NCBI GenBank assembly: GCA_963277665.1
Contig: OY728121.1
Location: 1,651,290,062 to 1,651,354,061, forward strand
Source of the DNA: Viscum album
Lineage: Eukaryota > Streptophyta > Magnoliopsida > Santalales > Viscaceae
Direction of reading: 5' to 3'
Length of the DNA stretch: 64,000 nucleotides
The translations under genes and the position numbers were made by a program. Below are positions 51,976-64,000 of the stretch, one piece after another. Each line of letters begins with the position of its first letter. Positions within the stretch are counted from its first letter, which is position 1. The notes below the pieces were generated by a model. The model was not told the origin of the DNA. It searched no databases and saw only the letters and a program-made list of their open reading frames with translations.

Positions 51976-54147
51976 TAATTCATATCCCATATAATAGAAG
52001 TGGATATGGATTTAGGTGATGATATTTATATAATAAAATATAATTATATTTAGTACAATTTAGATATTATTTCATTTTGGAGGAATAATATATGAATTAT
52101 TTTTAAGAAGAAGTATAATAGAAATACTAAAATAAAAACATTTTCTTTCTTTCGGATGAGCACCATTCAAAATTCTTTAACTCATATAAAGAGGGGTTTA
52201 TGACTAAAATAAGTGTTAAATATTATGTGGATGGATAATTGGAATGGTTTTGGGTAGTTATTTTCCCAACAAAAGGTATTTCATGTGTCATGGATAGATA
52301 AGAATTGGTGTCTTTTTATAGGAGAAGGGATAGACATTTTAGAATTATTAAAATTAATAATTCAATATAAATTTATTTTTGACTGAAAATGGGTAATAAA
52401 TTATTTTGATAGATGGTATGATTACTATGGGTCGAAATATTATCATTAAATAAGAATTATATAAGTATTGAAGAATTTTTAGTCATTATATTTTTGTTTT
52501 ATCCATTTTAACTTTTATTGTTTTATCAACTAATTTACACATTGAGAGATAAAATAGTTACCAAATCTTGTAAATTGAAATATGGTTGATTCATTAATAA
52601 ATTATTTGTACTTATATAATTTTTTTAAAAAAATCGTATTAATTTTATGTCAGTAATTTAGATATTACATATTTTATGTTATGAATTATGTGAATTTTGA
52701 AAATATCTATTACTTAACTTATTCGAAAACATCATAACAAATTTATTCCTTAAAAAAATACGTTAACTCATATATAACATGTAAAATTTATCCATAAACG
52801 TTTTGGATGGTAGAAAATATTTCAAATTAATTATTATTATTATTATTAATATCATTTATTAGATTCATTCTTTAATAATTCTATTAATGCATCATCTTTG
52901 TGTCACTATTGAATTTAATTACTTATTTTAAAAAAATTACAATAATTTCCCATGATTTAGGTAATATTTTTATATATTTATTAACTACTCGTAGTCTAAT
53001 ATAGAACTTCTATAACAACATATTATACTTGTTTGTTAATAAGAATAGTATTTATGACTTCTTTGCTGCTTTTTTAAATTAAATGTAATAAATTTAATAA
53101 ACAAACCCCATTGGATTATAAATGTCACAATTGTATCCCAATGATTTCCAAGATCGATAATAACACATTTTATAATAATAGTAGAATTTTTATAGTAATT
53201 TTATAATATTATAATATTAATTTATCCTTTAATTGCACTATTTAACATTAATAGTGGTAAATAAAATACCATATTTACAATTTAACAAATATTATTTTCA
53301 TCATATTAAATCAAAATATTTATAGTTATTATTGACAAGTATTTTCATTTTTAAAATTTCAATTCATCGAATTGGTTAATTAAATTGAATGCTAATATCA
53401 TAGATAGATCAAGAAAACATGTTATTTATGTAAAATGTTAAAATGTTCACATAGTTTTTCTTTTGAATTTTTATTTGAAATTGAATAAAATGAAATGGAT
53501 AGTATTTACTAATAAAAACATCATATAATTAGTCCTCAAAACCATTTTATAGGATAATATACCGATATAAATAAATTAGTTGAAAAGTTTGTTTTGAATT
53601 AAAATGTAATATTTTCACTATTCCATAAAATTTGAATCTTTTCATAAATATACCAAAAATAAACCCAAGTAAATTTTGTTGTCCCTCTTCCAATGAGGAT
53701 GTTTTATTGTCAAATAGATCAAATAAAAGTGAATAAAAATATTTATAAAATTTTTTCTCTATAAAAGATGGTAAATATATCTTTAAAAAAAAATTTATGG
53801 TATTTTTTTCTTAAAATTAGATTTATTCTCATTTTAAGCCTCCTAAATTTATTATAAGAAAGTAAAAATATTGAATAAACATGAGTAAAATTAATATAGT
53901 TAGTTTGGTTCATTTCATCCAATACAATACCTATGTGATAACAACAATTTAATATAATAATATTATTGATATATTATTTTTTGGTAAAACATAGTCTTTG
54001 TGCAATATAGGATTTCAGATATACCTGTTATTGTGTGTCAGATACACTATAGTACATAAAGGCCTTATTAAAGTAAAATCACTATCTAATTCATAAGTAT
54101 TAATAAATATGAATAATATAATTTTTTTTATTTATTGGAATTTTACA

Positions 54148-54152
54148 TATGT
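54148..54152. repeat. Element II target-site duplication, right copy (TATGT)
   Basis: Matches the left TATGA at four of five bases. Confidence 0.55.
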
Positions 54153-54480
54153 CCTATCAGGGGAGTCGTCGTTTAATGTGGTGAGTGTTATAGTGTTGTT
54201 GTCATAACCAGATGGATAATGTATTTTTTTACAGAAGTATTTTTATATGGAAACAATGTTAAATAAAATAAATTTATTGAGATAAACAACATCAGAAATA
54301 AAGTGAAACCAATGAAGAAGGCGTCATCGAAGGGATGATAATTATACAAAAAATCTTAATGTGAATATAAAAAATAATTGAAGAAGATTTAATGGAATTA
54401 TTATTGAAAATAAAAGTAGGTTATACTGTTTGAGATAATATCGGATGAATGGAAAGTGTCATTGGATAATGAAACTACTA
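54153..54480. other. Short unassigned stretch right of element II
   Basis: Originally continuous with 29685. It could be the rest of the copia right LTR, or unrelated. I see no convincing match and no gene. Confidence 0.4.
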
Positions 54481-57400
54481 GAGAAGTAAATATTATGAAC
54501 CAAATAGAATACTCTTAATAAAGTCATCATAAAAAAAATTTCATAGAAAAAAAATCTGGAATCATAACAGAACATCATAAATCTCATTATAATGACGATT
54601 TCAAAATATTCTCCAAAAATAGTTTTTATTGAATTTTGTGTACTGATAATATAATTAATTTATGCCAATTTCATTTATTATGATTTAAATTTTTTTGATA
54701 TAATATTATAATTCAGCATGTCTTAATTACGTTTGGTTTAATCTGGTAGTGTTACCTAAAATTAATTATTTTTCAATTTAATAGTGAAAAAATATGATTT
54801 TTATTCAAAAATGTATTTTTATTTCAAGAAAATAGAAATAATAATCTAAAAAATAAATATAAAATTCAAGTGTTTAAATTATTTATAATTTAATTAATGT
54901 TTAATATTAATTTTTTTCTTGATTTTGGAATAAAAATATTTGTACATAAGTAATCATTTTCTATAAAAAAACAACATATCATCTTGGTTTATGGGTTTAA
55001 ATATATAATAAATTCCACAAGTTTTATGAATTGAATATCATTAAAAGGATTCCTTTTTTGGAATATGAATAAATAATATTATTTAATAATATCAATTTAA
55101 ATTTTGGTCATAAATAAAATTGAAAAAAAATTAAAAAATAGTTATTGCTATTAAGGTTAAAACATGTTTACCAGGAGTGTTATATTAAAGTGATGAGAGT
55201 TAAAATGACTTATAAAAAATTATAAATAATATTTTATAGCCATCTTTCTGATCTACATAATATCATATTATGAAATTGTCTATTTGGGAACCATTTTTCA
55301 TGATTAATACATTCATATTTTTAAATCTTTAGAATAATTTTATGCTTGTCTTCTTCCCCATTTATAAAAGGACTCCCCCTATCTTCTTCATTCCACACAA
55401 CACAAGCCATTTAGTTCCAAAAATACCTTCCTAAATAGATTACTAAAATTCCAATCCAAGTCATATAGGTATTATTCTCTTTATAATAACATCCCAATAT
55501 TGATTAGGGATTAAAGAAAAATAGGTTTTCTGAAGAATTTGTAAAAAATTTCACTTAATGTTTTCAATGTAATTTCTCATTATACCACCTGAAAAATGCA
55601 TATAATAATTATTATTAAAAACATAAATTATTCCCATAAATTTATATTTTATTATGTTAATTTATTTAATTTCATCTGTATCCTTCGTCATCAAATATTA
55701 AATGAAACTATCAATCACGTGTACGTAATATTACCACCTCACAAACTAATGTAAATCAATTTTGATCACCACTTCTCAAAACTAGTTTTAAAGATGTATA
55801 TAATTTGTTTGTATGATATTCATCATATAATTATCATTATATAGATAAAATATATCAATTAGTTTCTTTCCATTCAATATATTGATGAATGATAATGTTC
55901 TTCATCCGTATGTGTGGATTACAACCTATTTAAAGCAATGTGATTCATTTTTTAATCATCATCTCATGTTGATGGTCAATATAAAATTATTTACAGAGAT
56001 ATTATTATATAAATTATATAATCATATTTATGTAAATATAAATATAAATATACCTACTTTCCCTCTTGTTTGTTGTAAAATAGAAATGTTTCACATGAAT
56101 ACATACAAACCAACATCACTGTGTTATAACAGAAGTAATTATTCATAACCGCCTTACCTTTATGGTTATAAAAGTATACATAATGTATAAAAATTATATT
56201 AATTAGAGCATTAATATTATATTTATTATTAATCATAAGTACTTTGACCGTGGTCAAAATAAATAACTTCTTTTGATCTATATGTTTCTAAAAATTTATG
56301 GATTTTAATGATAAAATCTCATCGTATTTCAATATTATATATGTTCAATGTTTCTTTTATGATGGATGATATTATATTTAATTTTATATTAAATATATTT
56401 TTTTACTCTCATTATTTTAATGTGTTTTATAGGTTTACTTTTTTTCTACCCTGGTTGGTTGAAGAATCATCAAGAATGTTGTCTCAATGTGATATATATA
56501 TTGATTCTTATTTTAGATAGGGATAATTCCCATTCATATAATTATTTTTAGAAATGATTTCAACAATTTGAATTGTCAAAATTAAATGATTTCATAAGTA
56601 CATTAAAATTTATCAGGGACACCAATTATTTAGGATTTGAAATGGAATAATTTTAACATTGTGGATACAAAACATTTTATCATTCCTTACCAAAGTGTGA
56701 AAGGAATGTTTTATTTTAAAATAAACAAATTACCATATTTTTTAACCATATGTAATATTTATTTCATTGAAGATTCCTTTGATGGATTACATGTTTTTTT
56801 CATTGATTTTATTTGTAATTTTTTTTAAAAAAACTAGTTCATAAAATATATTTCCAAAGTAGAAAGGGTGTTTTTTTTCAGGAAAGTTATTAATGATCAT
56901 TTGTTGGTATTTCAATTCATTAAAAATCCTTGATGTTACATATTATTAATTTTGGTTATGATCTTATTATACCATACATATTTTATACATATAATAATTA
57001 TGATTTTTCAAAGGATATTATCATTGGGGTGTTTTTATTTCTATGGGTAAATCTATATATGAATGGACAATGGGTTTTCTACATTTAAAATTAAATTATT
57101 TTAATTGTTTTTAACAATATATAATACTAGAAAATATATAAATATGTTTTCTCAGAGATTATATTATTAACTAATGTAGATTTTTTTTGTTATAAACCAT
57201 GTATGGGTGGTTACATTTTTAACAAAGGATCGATAGTCCCGTAATAGCACTCCAATTCATTGTGTAAAGATAATGATTTAATGATTTATTTTTATCTACT
57301 AAATGGATAATGGAGTTTAATAGGTAGTTTATTCAATTAATAAGAGTTATTTTAAGAGTGATAATGATAATAATGTTCAAATATTCCAAAAAAAAATTTA

Positions 57401-58020
57401 CATTCTTCGTTTTAGTTTCTAATGGATAATTTATTTACAGATTGTTTTCACATGGCTCATAATTGTTGACTGATATGTATATTTTATTATGTAAAATATT
57501 TTTCCCATGTTTCGTGATTTATGATCCATGTTTTAATGGTAACAAATTATATAATGTTATGATCATAAACATTGATTATTTCATCATTCCCTTATACTCA
57601 ATAATGAAATTCAGTTGTTAATTCATATGTTTACCCTTACTGGTCATTTGATCTCGCTCGTATTATATTTGAATTTTCTAATGTTTTAAAGAATTATGTT
57701 AAATTATTTTGGTATAGAATGTATTCTTGTGTGATGATTTTTATATTATATATTTATGAATTATTTAAGAATAAGAAAATCTAGTTATTTAAGGATAATT
57801 GATCACAAGAAAAAATGGGTATTTTCATTAAATACTTTTTCTAAATTATCTAAAACTGTAAACCTAAAAGGTATTTTTGTGTGTATGTGATCCAATAATT
57901 CATTTTCATGTAATATATTTTATATTTATATAATTTAGTCATTTTTATGGATATGAAATCCATAATTGTATATATTATGATTTTACCACCAGATCCAAAA
58001 GTATCACTTTGAGGGTGTTA
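54480..58020 (+). repeat. LTR V-left: diverged Tekay/Del-type LTR, plus strand
   Basis: Collinear by eye with the LTR of element I. Shared points are 'aatagtgaaaaaatatg' (~54780) against 'aatagtgaaaaatactg', the TATA region 'atttataaaaggactcccc' (~55362), the motif blocks, the GC-richer block at 57198-57272, and 'ctaaaactgtaaacctaaaa' (~57850) against 'ctaaaactctaaacctgaaa'. It ends around 58020 at 'gggtgttata'. The start is inferred from the distance to internal landmarks and is uncertain by ~100 bases. Confidence 0.62.
55711..56170 (+). repeat. Triple LTR motif block of V-left
   Basis: Blocks near 55715 ('cacgtgtacgtaatattacc'), 55893 ('ttcatccgtatgtgtggatt') and ~56140 ('ttcataaccgccttaccttt'). 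The third interval is longer (~230), so this is the least regular copy. Confidence 0.5.
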
Positions 58021-59240
58021 TATAAGGTACGTGAACATTTCCTATAAAGGAATGGAGTTATAAGATATTCAAAGGCTCCATACAGATAAGATCTAATTTA
58101 TATATACCAATCATTTTAAACATTCTAGACATAGAATAAGCCTCTTGGTAGGTAGGTTCTATGACCACAAGTCCTTCTACCACAAGAGACATTACAAATG
58201 ATAGAATTCAATTCACTATAACTCTAAAAACTAATATGAGAAAAAAATATTCAAAAACTAAAATCAAATTCATTACATAAATTAATAATTGATTTTATGG
58301 TTGATGAAAAACAAAATTAATTATCATTCATAATATGTATTTAAGGCATTTTTAAACCTGAGATAAACATTTGTGAACAATTAATAAATAAATTAAAACA
58401 TAATGTTAATACTTTTTTAGTACTTTTTGGATATTCTATAACTATGAGTATAACTCTATATATTCACTTCAATATGATCTTATAACATTAAAATTTTCAT
58501 GGTATTAAATTTTAAATATTTGATAGAATTTTAAAAAAATTTATAATCCCATTTCCATAATATAAACATTTTAAATATTCTAAATATCAAGTACTTAATA
58601 TTATTTATTCCATTTTTAAATCATTGATCAGACCCATATTTGTGGATTAAATGATATTAATAATAACACACTTAAATTTGAATAATTATAATTAATTAAT
58701 TATGATTAATTTATAATATTAAATATAATAATTTTATATTTTAGCCTTATTTATGTAATTTATAAATTCATTATAAATTATACGTTTCATTTGTATAAAA
58801 ATAACGTTTATTTATAAATCATAAGTCATTCAATATAATTAGATTAAAAGGTATTTCTAATATTAATATTAAATAATATTAATAGTTAAAAAATAAATGT
58901 TTCATAATCATTTTTATAATTAATTGTAAACAATCATAAAATAATTAATTTATATATTATTTATATATTTAAAATATTCCAAAAATAACCTTGATTATTT
59001 TTTTAAAAAATATTATAAATATTAAAATTTATTTCATAATTGATAAATAGATATATGAAAATTTTATATTTAACTTTATGTAGGAGGGGTGACATTAAAG
59101 GTCATAGAAATATTTTCTCTTTCAGTTGGACACTAGTTTATGGTAAATAATAAATTTGACTTGACTGAAAGTGTACTTTTTATGAAGTAAATCGCATTTA
59201 TAGAAACAATGGGAAACATTTGATGTTCAGAAAATGAAAT
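58021..59240. other. AT-rich stretch after V-left, nothing recognised
   Basis: If V-left were a 5' LTR, a PBS and gag should follow. Only 'aaggtacgtgaac' (~58025) vaguely recalls a PBS, and no gag core is readable on the plus strand. Confidence 0.4.
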
Positions 59241-61520
59241 CATCCAACCTCCAAAGAAATAAATGTATCATTAAAATAATGTTTATGTATACTAAAAACC
59301 ATACCTCAGTAAATCATATATAAGAGATCAATGGAATTAATTTTTAGATAATCCATGATGAGCCCTAAAAATGTTTCGGTCATCTTGTCCAATGTTCTGA
59401 TAAACTCTTCCACAATGAAATTATTTTTATAGAATCCAAATTTAAAAATGTAATTCTATTTTATGATCCATACTCATTGTTCTACATTAGTGTTAGATGA
59501 ACCATCCTCAAAACCACACTGTTGAAAACTTAATATTTATAAGGGATATCCAATTACTCCTCTGGGATTTCTTCAATGGAGTGAACGATGAGCTCCCATT
59601 CTTTTGTTTCCTCACCCTCCTCTGTTGACATCACCTTACTATTTGATACTACCTTTTGATGAATCAAATATACCATCACACCACCACACTATTATAATTC
59701 ATTGGGCTCCCCATCATAAACTAACAGACTTTCACTCTGAATAATTGAACTCCTCTTATCTTCCTTATCATTAGACAAGTGTTCACTCATAGCCTTGTTT
59801 CTTATAGAGGGCCTTGTTTCCATATTCTGGGGTAACTAAGTGAAGTCATTTCATCCTTCAGACTTATGTACCAATACCAAAACCCAGTTCCTTAAATCCA
59901 TTTATCCTTTATACTCTTTATTCATCCTTGGGCTATATATTCCTCGTTCATACACTTCATCACCATTTTTCACTGAAACATGGATTCATATATCATTCTA
60001 TGAATCTGACCCAAAAAATAATTTATTGTCCGAAAAGATATTCATTGTAATTATTATTTGGTTGCCCATTCAAAATTATAATACATCTCATAGTTCTTAT
60101 ATTGGGCCTTCAAACACTAGATATTCAAATTGATTACAATTTTTAAAACTCAGAATTGTTCTTCTCAATCTTACTCTTATTGTTACCTTCACCTAACCCC
60201 TGATGTCTCCACTATTTATATAGGCCAATTCATCTTTCCACATGTTTCCCACCTAAAATCGTTATATTTAACAACATATCACTCTACCAATACATCCACA
60301 TTTTATGTCTCTATAAAAATATTTCTTTTAATCTCCATATTCTCATTTCACTCATCTCCTCCATTTCATATTTAAATTTTTCATATTTGTTAACAAATTT
60401 TAGATCCGGATGTAATGCTCAAGCGTACTTTTGTATGTTGGAATCCTTAGTCGATATTTATTCTATGAGTCCAGTATGTAATTAAATACCTATTGACTCC
60501 CCACCCTCTTAATATTATACCTACATAACCCCCGAGTAGATAATTATCTTAGTTACAACACCACTTTGGACATTCTCTTTTATACCTTCACCTGTACTAG
60601 GAAAGAAACCCTTACCATTCATTTACAATCCTGCATCCATATATTAAAATATTTACATGGTCCCAGAACTACACACTTCCATAAGTTGGACTATTTTATT
60701 ACATGATGAATAGTAATCAATCCTTAACTCAATAAATAAGAGTTTCTTGTAGAGAAAATCATCTCCAACATTAATCCTAACTAAAATTGTTGGATATATG
60801 GGAAAATCGACTTCCACACATATTCAATGATAAATTGGGTGAAAAAATGACAAAAATTCACTATCTGAACACAGATATGAACCATCAATATTCCCTAACA
60901 TATGAATAATGGATGGATTTTGGAAGGGTAGTAGGGGTCTACAGATGAGAACCCAAAATTTCATGGTAGGTAATTTTTTTTCAAATGGAAATCGTAAGTC
61001 CATATGTATATGAAGAACCAATAACCATTGTAGATTCTTGGAGAACTTGACCTTCCATGCACTATTTTACACTAATAAGATAACAAAATCATACTGTTCT
61101 TATTACTTTAGAGACCCACTATAGAATTTCGCTATTAAAACCATGAAAAAAATAACATTGTAAAAAATATAAAAAGATAGAAGTAATTGTTATAATACAT
61201 ACATCAGTGTTGGATTTAGTAAATAAAAGCATCAGTGATCTATGAAGGCAAGGGAGACAGTTATGGGAAGCCATCAAACAGATACGGACATTAGGTCTAA
61301 GTGTGATTGGATGGAATGAAGGATTGAAATCAACATTTGAGAACAGGGAAAAGGGTCATGGTCGAGCCCCTTTGAATGATGGTGGTGGTCCCTCACCTAT
61401 AGTGGGTGGGTGGAGAGACCACCTTATTATCCATCAGCATCAAGCTAGGAAGGCGGGGAATGTCCATAGTCATGTAATCACAGTCCCCATGTTTCAATCC
61501 TCTGGAAATATTTGAGTTCA
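59240..61520 (-). pseudogene. Unrecognised minus-strand protein remnant, possibly DUF4283/LINE-ORF1-like
   Basis: Minus-strand pieces have protein-like composition. At ~59820-59710 the frame reads METRPSIRNKAMSEHLSNDK and continues 'EDKRSSIIQSES'. At ~59620-59560 it reads EEGEETKEWELIVHSIEEIP. At 61021-60824 it reads KFWVLICRPLLPFQNPSIIH then MLGNIDGSYLCSD. The last resembles the W-V-x-I-x-x-L-P-L...I-G-x-x-I-G pattern of the DUF4283 domain found in plant LINE ORF1 and gag-like proteins. No RT or endonuclease is seen. Base use here is C-richer on the plus strand than in the neighbours. Function is not assigned. Confidence 0.3.
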
Positions 61521-61672
61521 TTTGGACATAAAGGTACCATAATGAATACTTATGAAATAATTTCGTGATGAAAAAATAATACTGAATTTCTTTTATATAA
61601 AAATTTATATCCATAATAACTGGGTAGTTCATAAAGGGTTATTCTAGTCTACCCCACATTTTTGTAATTTCA

Positions 61673-63540
61673 TATAACACCTGAGCTTAATTTATCGTAA
61701 GAAAACATTTCATTCCAATAGAAACAAAAAAATAATTCACAATGATTTACATAAGAATGTGATTAAATCTATAATTACCCAATTTTATTTGAATTTTAAT
61801 AAATTAATCTAATTTATGAATACAATATGTTAATATTTTTGTAGCGTCAAGTTTTGAGATTTTTTATAAAAAGACAATTTTTGGTGAAGAGTGATAAATA
61901 CATATTTTATAAATACTATAACTTTTATGAATTTTTTATGATGTAATAATGAATTTAATTTTTATAAAATAAATATTTACAATATATATATATAATATTT
62001 ATAAAAAAAATTAATACTGAAATTAGACATCAATATTTATGATTTTGGAAATCTATACAATAATGTAATTGTAAAAAGAACTATATTTGGTTATTCTCAT
62101 TTAATAAAAGATTAAAAATGTAATTTTTTATTTCTATATTTATTAAATTAAAACATGTATCTTGTTATTAAAAATAATCCAATTAACTATTTTTGAATCA
62201 ATATTGTACTTTATTTTTCAATAAAATCATATTTTTAAAACATAATTTTTTTAAAACGTTTTTTACATTATTTTGTTAAAACATACTATAAGTAGTTTCC
62301 ATGACATAGAAAAAATGATTCATGTAAAACGGTTTACATATTATTAATAATCATTAATAATAATAGTAATGAGTTCATCATATTTTTCCCATAATGAATA
62401 GTAACGATATTAAATATATTTCATATTGATTAAGAGTAAAATGAGTTCAAATTGATAAAATAAAGCAATAATGCTTAAAGATAACACAAATACAAGATTA
62501 AATCACATTTTTCTATAGGATTACCAAATTACCCTTCACATCATACAATAATTGGAAATTTGGGGCCACATAACATGAGGTAGTGGTATATTATGTAATA
62601 ATATTTTGGTATTTACTAATTTCCCACACACCACACTTATAAATTAGAACATCCTCTCCTCTTTAATTCACACTTATTAAGCCACATATCAGGACCAATA
62701 CCTACCCAGAAACCATAAAAAATTTCATTATGTCATCCTAGAGGTTATTTTTCACCCAAAGTCCACTTTATGAAGGATTAAGTTATTATAACAAGAATAT
62801 TTCCAATGGAATATATATATATTCTTACTATTCTTTTTTAGGATACTTACTTGCTAATACTCCTAAAAATCACAAATAAAAATTTATACAAAATTTAATA
62901 AATATATTTACAAACCCGATATTTTTTATCATATTTTTACATCTATTTTTGATCTCTATTTATATCCTATGGAATATGAAATCATCACTAATGTATACGT
63001 GAAACCTACCATTTCTAGGTAACATTGTAATTTTTTTTTCATCACCTAATCACATGAAAAATTATAATGATACAATTAATGAATATACATATACATATAA
63101 TACTAAACAATATTATTTTAATGTAATAGATCATCTACCATTTTAACCTACCATCTCCTGGAAAATGATAACATCATTCATACATACGTGTGTATTACCA
63201 CCACTATGAAGTTATATGATTCATTTTTCAATTAACATCAAGGATTGATGAATATAAAAATGTATCTATTGAATAAAAATTATCTTCATGAAATTATTAA
63301 CATTCTTGAGAGGATAGATACATTTCATGATATATTTTATTGTTGTCACCATATCGAAGTTGTTTTGTAACATTTGACTAAACATAATTAAGATGACGAC
63401 ATAAACATAAACAATACAATGAATGAAATTAAAATAATTATAAATTATAGGATCTGTAAATTTTTATGTGTTATTTCCTAGTTTAAATTTTTATTTGCTT
63501 CAATCAATATTGTTAAATGAAATGTTTCTTGAGAAAATAT
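61673..63540 (+). repeat. LTR V-right: diverged Tekay/Del-type LTR, plus strand, truncated
   Basis: Aligns with V-left at an offset of about 7200-7270. Clear matches are around 63165-63260 against 55895-55990 and 63500-63540 against 56325-56365. The start is TATAACACCTGAGC at 61673, like a mutated TGTAACAC start. TATA-like 'cacttataaattagaac' is at ~62636 and 'atcctagaggtta' at ~62737, as in element I. Homology stops abruptly at 63540. No PPT precedes it, so pairing with V-left as one element is unproven. Confidence 0.55.
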
Positions 63541-64000
63541 GGGGTCCCAGGGGTTCCCTGGGGGGCTGGGACATGAAAATGGAAGAAAATAATATATAAT
63601 GTGCATGAAATAATGTTGGTACATGGTTAATAGTAAAAAAAATTCTTAACTATTTATTTTGTAGTGAGAGGTCTTACAGTTGATTAGCAATGGTAGGGTA
63701 TCCAAGAAACCATGTGGTTTTAGACAAATCAAAGCACACAACTTCTGTATATTTTGGAAAACCATGCAGGTTTTTATGAAGACCATGTGACCAATACCAC
63801 CTCTTGGTTAAAGGGTGATCAATGTTTGGTTAATAAAAAACTAACCTTATTAAAATATTGAGTTCACCACCAACCCCCCCCCCCCCCCCCCGCCTTCAGA
63901 TTTAGGTATTCTTACAAAATTTTCTTCCCCCCTCCTCCTCCAGTAGCTTTAGTGATGAACTGGGAGACTCCCCCTCTTCCAAAGAACATTCTCACCCAGT
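63541..64000. other. Distinct sequence beginning at a GC-rich hairpin, runs off the window
   Basis: At 63541 the LTR similarity ends and the text changes to G/C-rich 'ggggtcccaggggttccctg'. CCCAGGG (63546-63552) and CCCTGGG (63556-63562) form a perfect 7-bp inverted repeat with a 3-base loop. The rest has no open frame of note. This is probably the edge of another inserted repeat. Confidence 0.5.
63874..63891. repeat. 18-base poly-C run
   Basis: Homopolymer of 18 C within the last 130 bases of the window. Its length may be unreliable. Confidence 0.9.

Larger units (their letters stand above)
29686..54147 (-). mobile_element. Element II: old Tekay/Del-type Ty3/gypsy retrotransposon, interrupted by element I
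   Basis: Minus-strand element whose LTRs lie at 29686-33879 and 50061-54147. Both carry TGTAACATC-like starts and TATA ends on the minus strand. Interior pieces in order are gag N-terminus (49672-49890), zinc knuckles (48985-49085), protease (48494-48718), RT (36049-36330), integrase (34214-34515) and a PPT (33880-33891). Removing element I and one target copy leaves about 12.65 kb. Protein scraps match element I closely in layout and sequence, so I and II belong to one lineage, but the LTRs of II have diverged far more. Confidence 0.88.
50061..54147 (-). repeat. Element II 5' LTR (right copy, ~4.09 kb)
   Basis: The inner edge reads CCTTATA on the minus strand next to the PBS. The outer edge at 54147 ('ttttaca') corresponds to 'tgttaca' at 33879. 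It is collinear with the left LTR throughout, including the minisatellite and the triple motif block. Confidence 0.85.

Noticed and set aside
52835..52852. ATT trinucleotide run
   Set aside because: About six units only; an ordinary microsatellite inside the element II LTR.
58021..61672. Treating V-left and V-right as one complete retrotransposon
   Set aside because: There is no clear PBS, PPT or plus-strand gag-pol between them. They may be two solo LTRs or a gutted element, so I kept them separate.
1..64000. Host genes, tRNA, rRNA, CRISPR arrays or bacterial-type operons
   Set aside because: No conserved gene structure, cloverleaf, rRNA-like block or spaced direct-repeat array of the CRISPR kind was seen. 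The only long coding signal belongs to retrotransposons.

Overview
The window looks like repeat-filled, gene-free chromosomal DNA of a seed plant. I find no host gene, tRNA or rRNA. Base composition is very AT-rich. Almost everything I can identify is LTR retrotransposon at different stages of decay, mostly Ty3/gypsy chromoviruses of the Tekay/Del type with long LTRs (about 1.9-4.2 kb). There is also one decayed Ty1/copia element. Element names I-V below are local labels.

Layout. (1) 1-18116: element IV (minus strand, gypsy-like), with its left LTR at 1-~2330 plus 10987-~11203 and its right LTR at ~15380-18116. The left LTR is split by element III (~2330-10986, minus strand), a decayed gypsy element with its own LTR pair and recognisable gag, RT and integrase scraps. 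(2) 18117-23840: mostly unassigned AT-rich DNA, with a six-unit 36-37 bp tandem repeat at 22781-22986. (3) ~23840-28930: plus-strand fossil of a Ty1/copia element (integrase, RT, polypurine tract). (4) 29686-54147: element II, an old minus-strand Tekay/Del element with ~4.1 kb LTRs and a decayed 5-bp target duplication. (5) 36514-48316: element I, plus strand, 11.8 kb, the youngest and best preserved. It has 3.57 kb LTRs, a perfect ATTCA target duplication, a primer binding site, a polypurine tract and a full-length gag-pol broken by eight in-frame stops and one frameshift. It sits inside the protease-RT linker of element II. (6) ~54480-63540: two plus-strand relatives of the same LTR type (V), separated by ~3.6 kb that holds minus-strand protein-like scraps. 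(7) 63541-64000: an abrupt change to different DNA that begins with a GC-rich hairpin and includes an 18-C run.

How it fits together. The order of insertions can be read: II is older than I, and IV is older than III. The gag-pol of I encodes, in order, capsid with zinc knuckles, aspartic protease, reverse transcriptase, RNase H, integrase and a C-terminal chromodomain-like tail. Stops and lost catalytic residues indicate that it cannot now move by itself. The most unusual feature is a ~35-45 bp motif present three times at ~180-190 bp spacing in the LTRs of I, II, IV and, less clearly, V. It has survived while the surrounding LTR sequence diverged heavily. All homology statements come from reading by eye; no searches were run.
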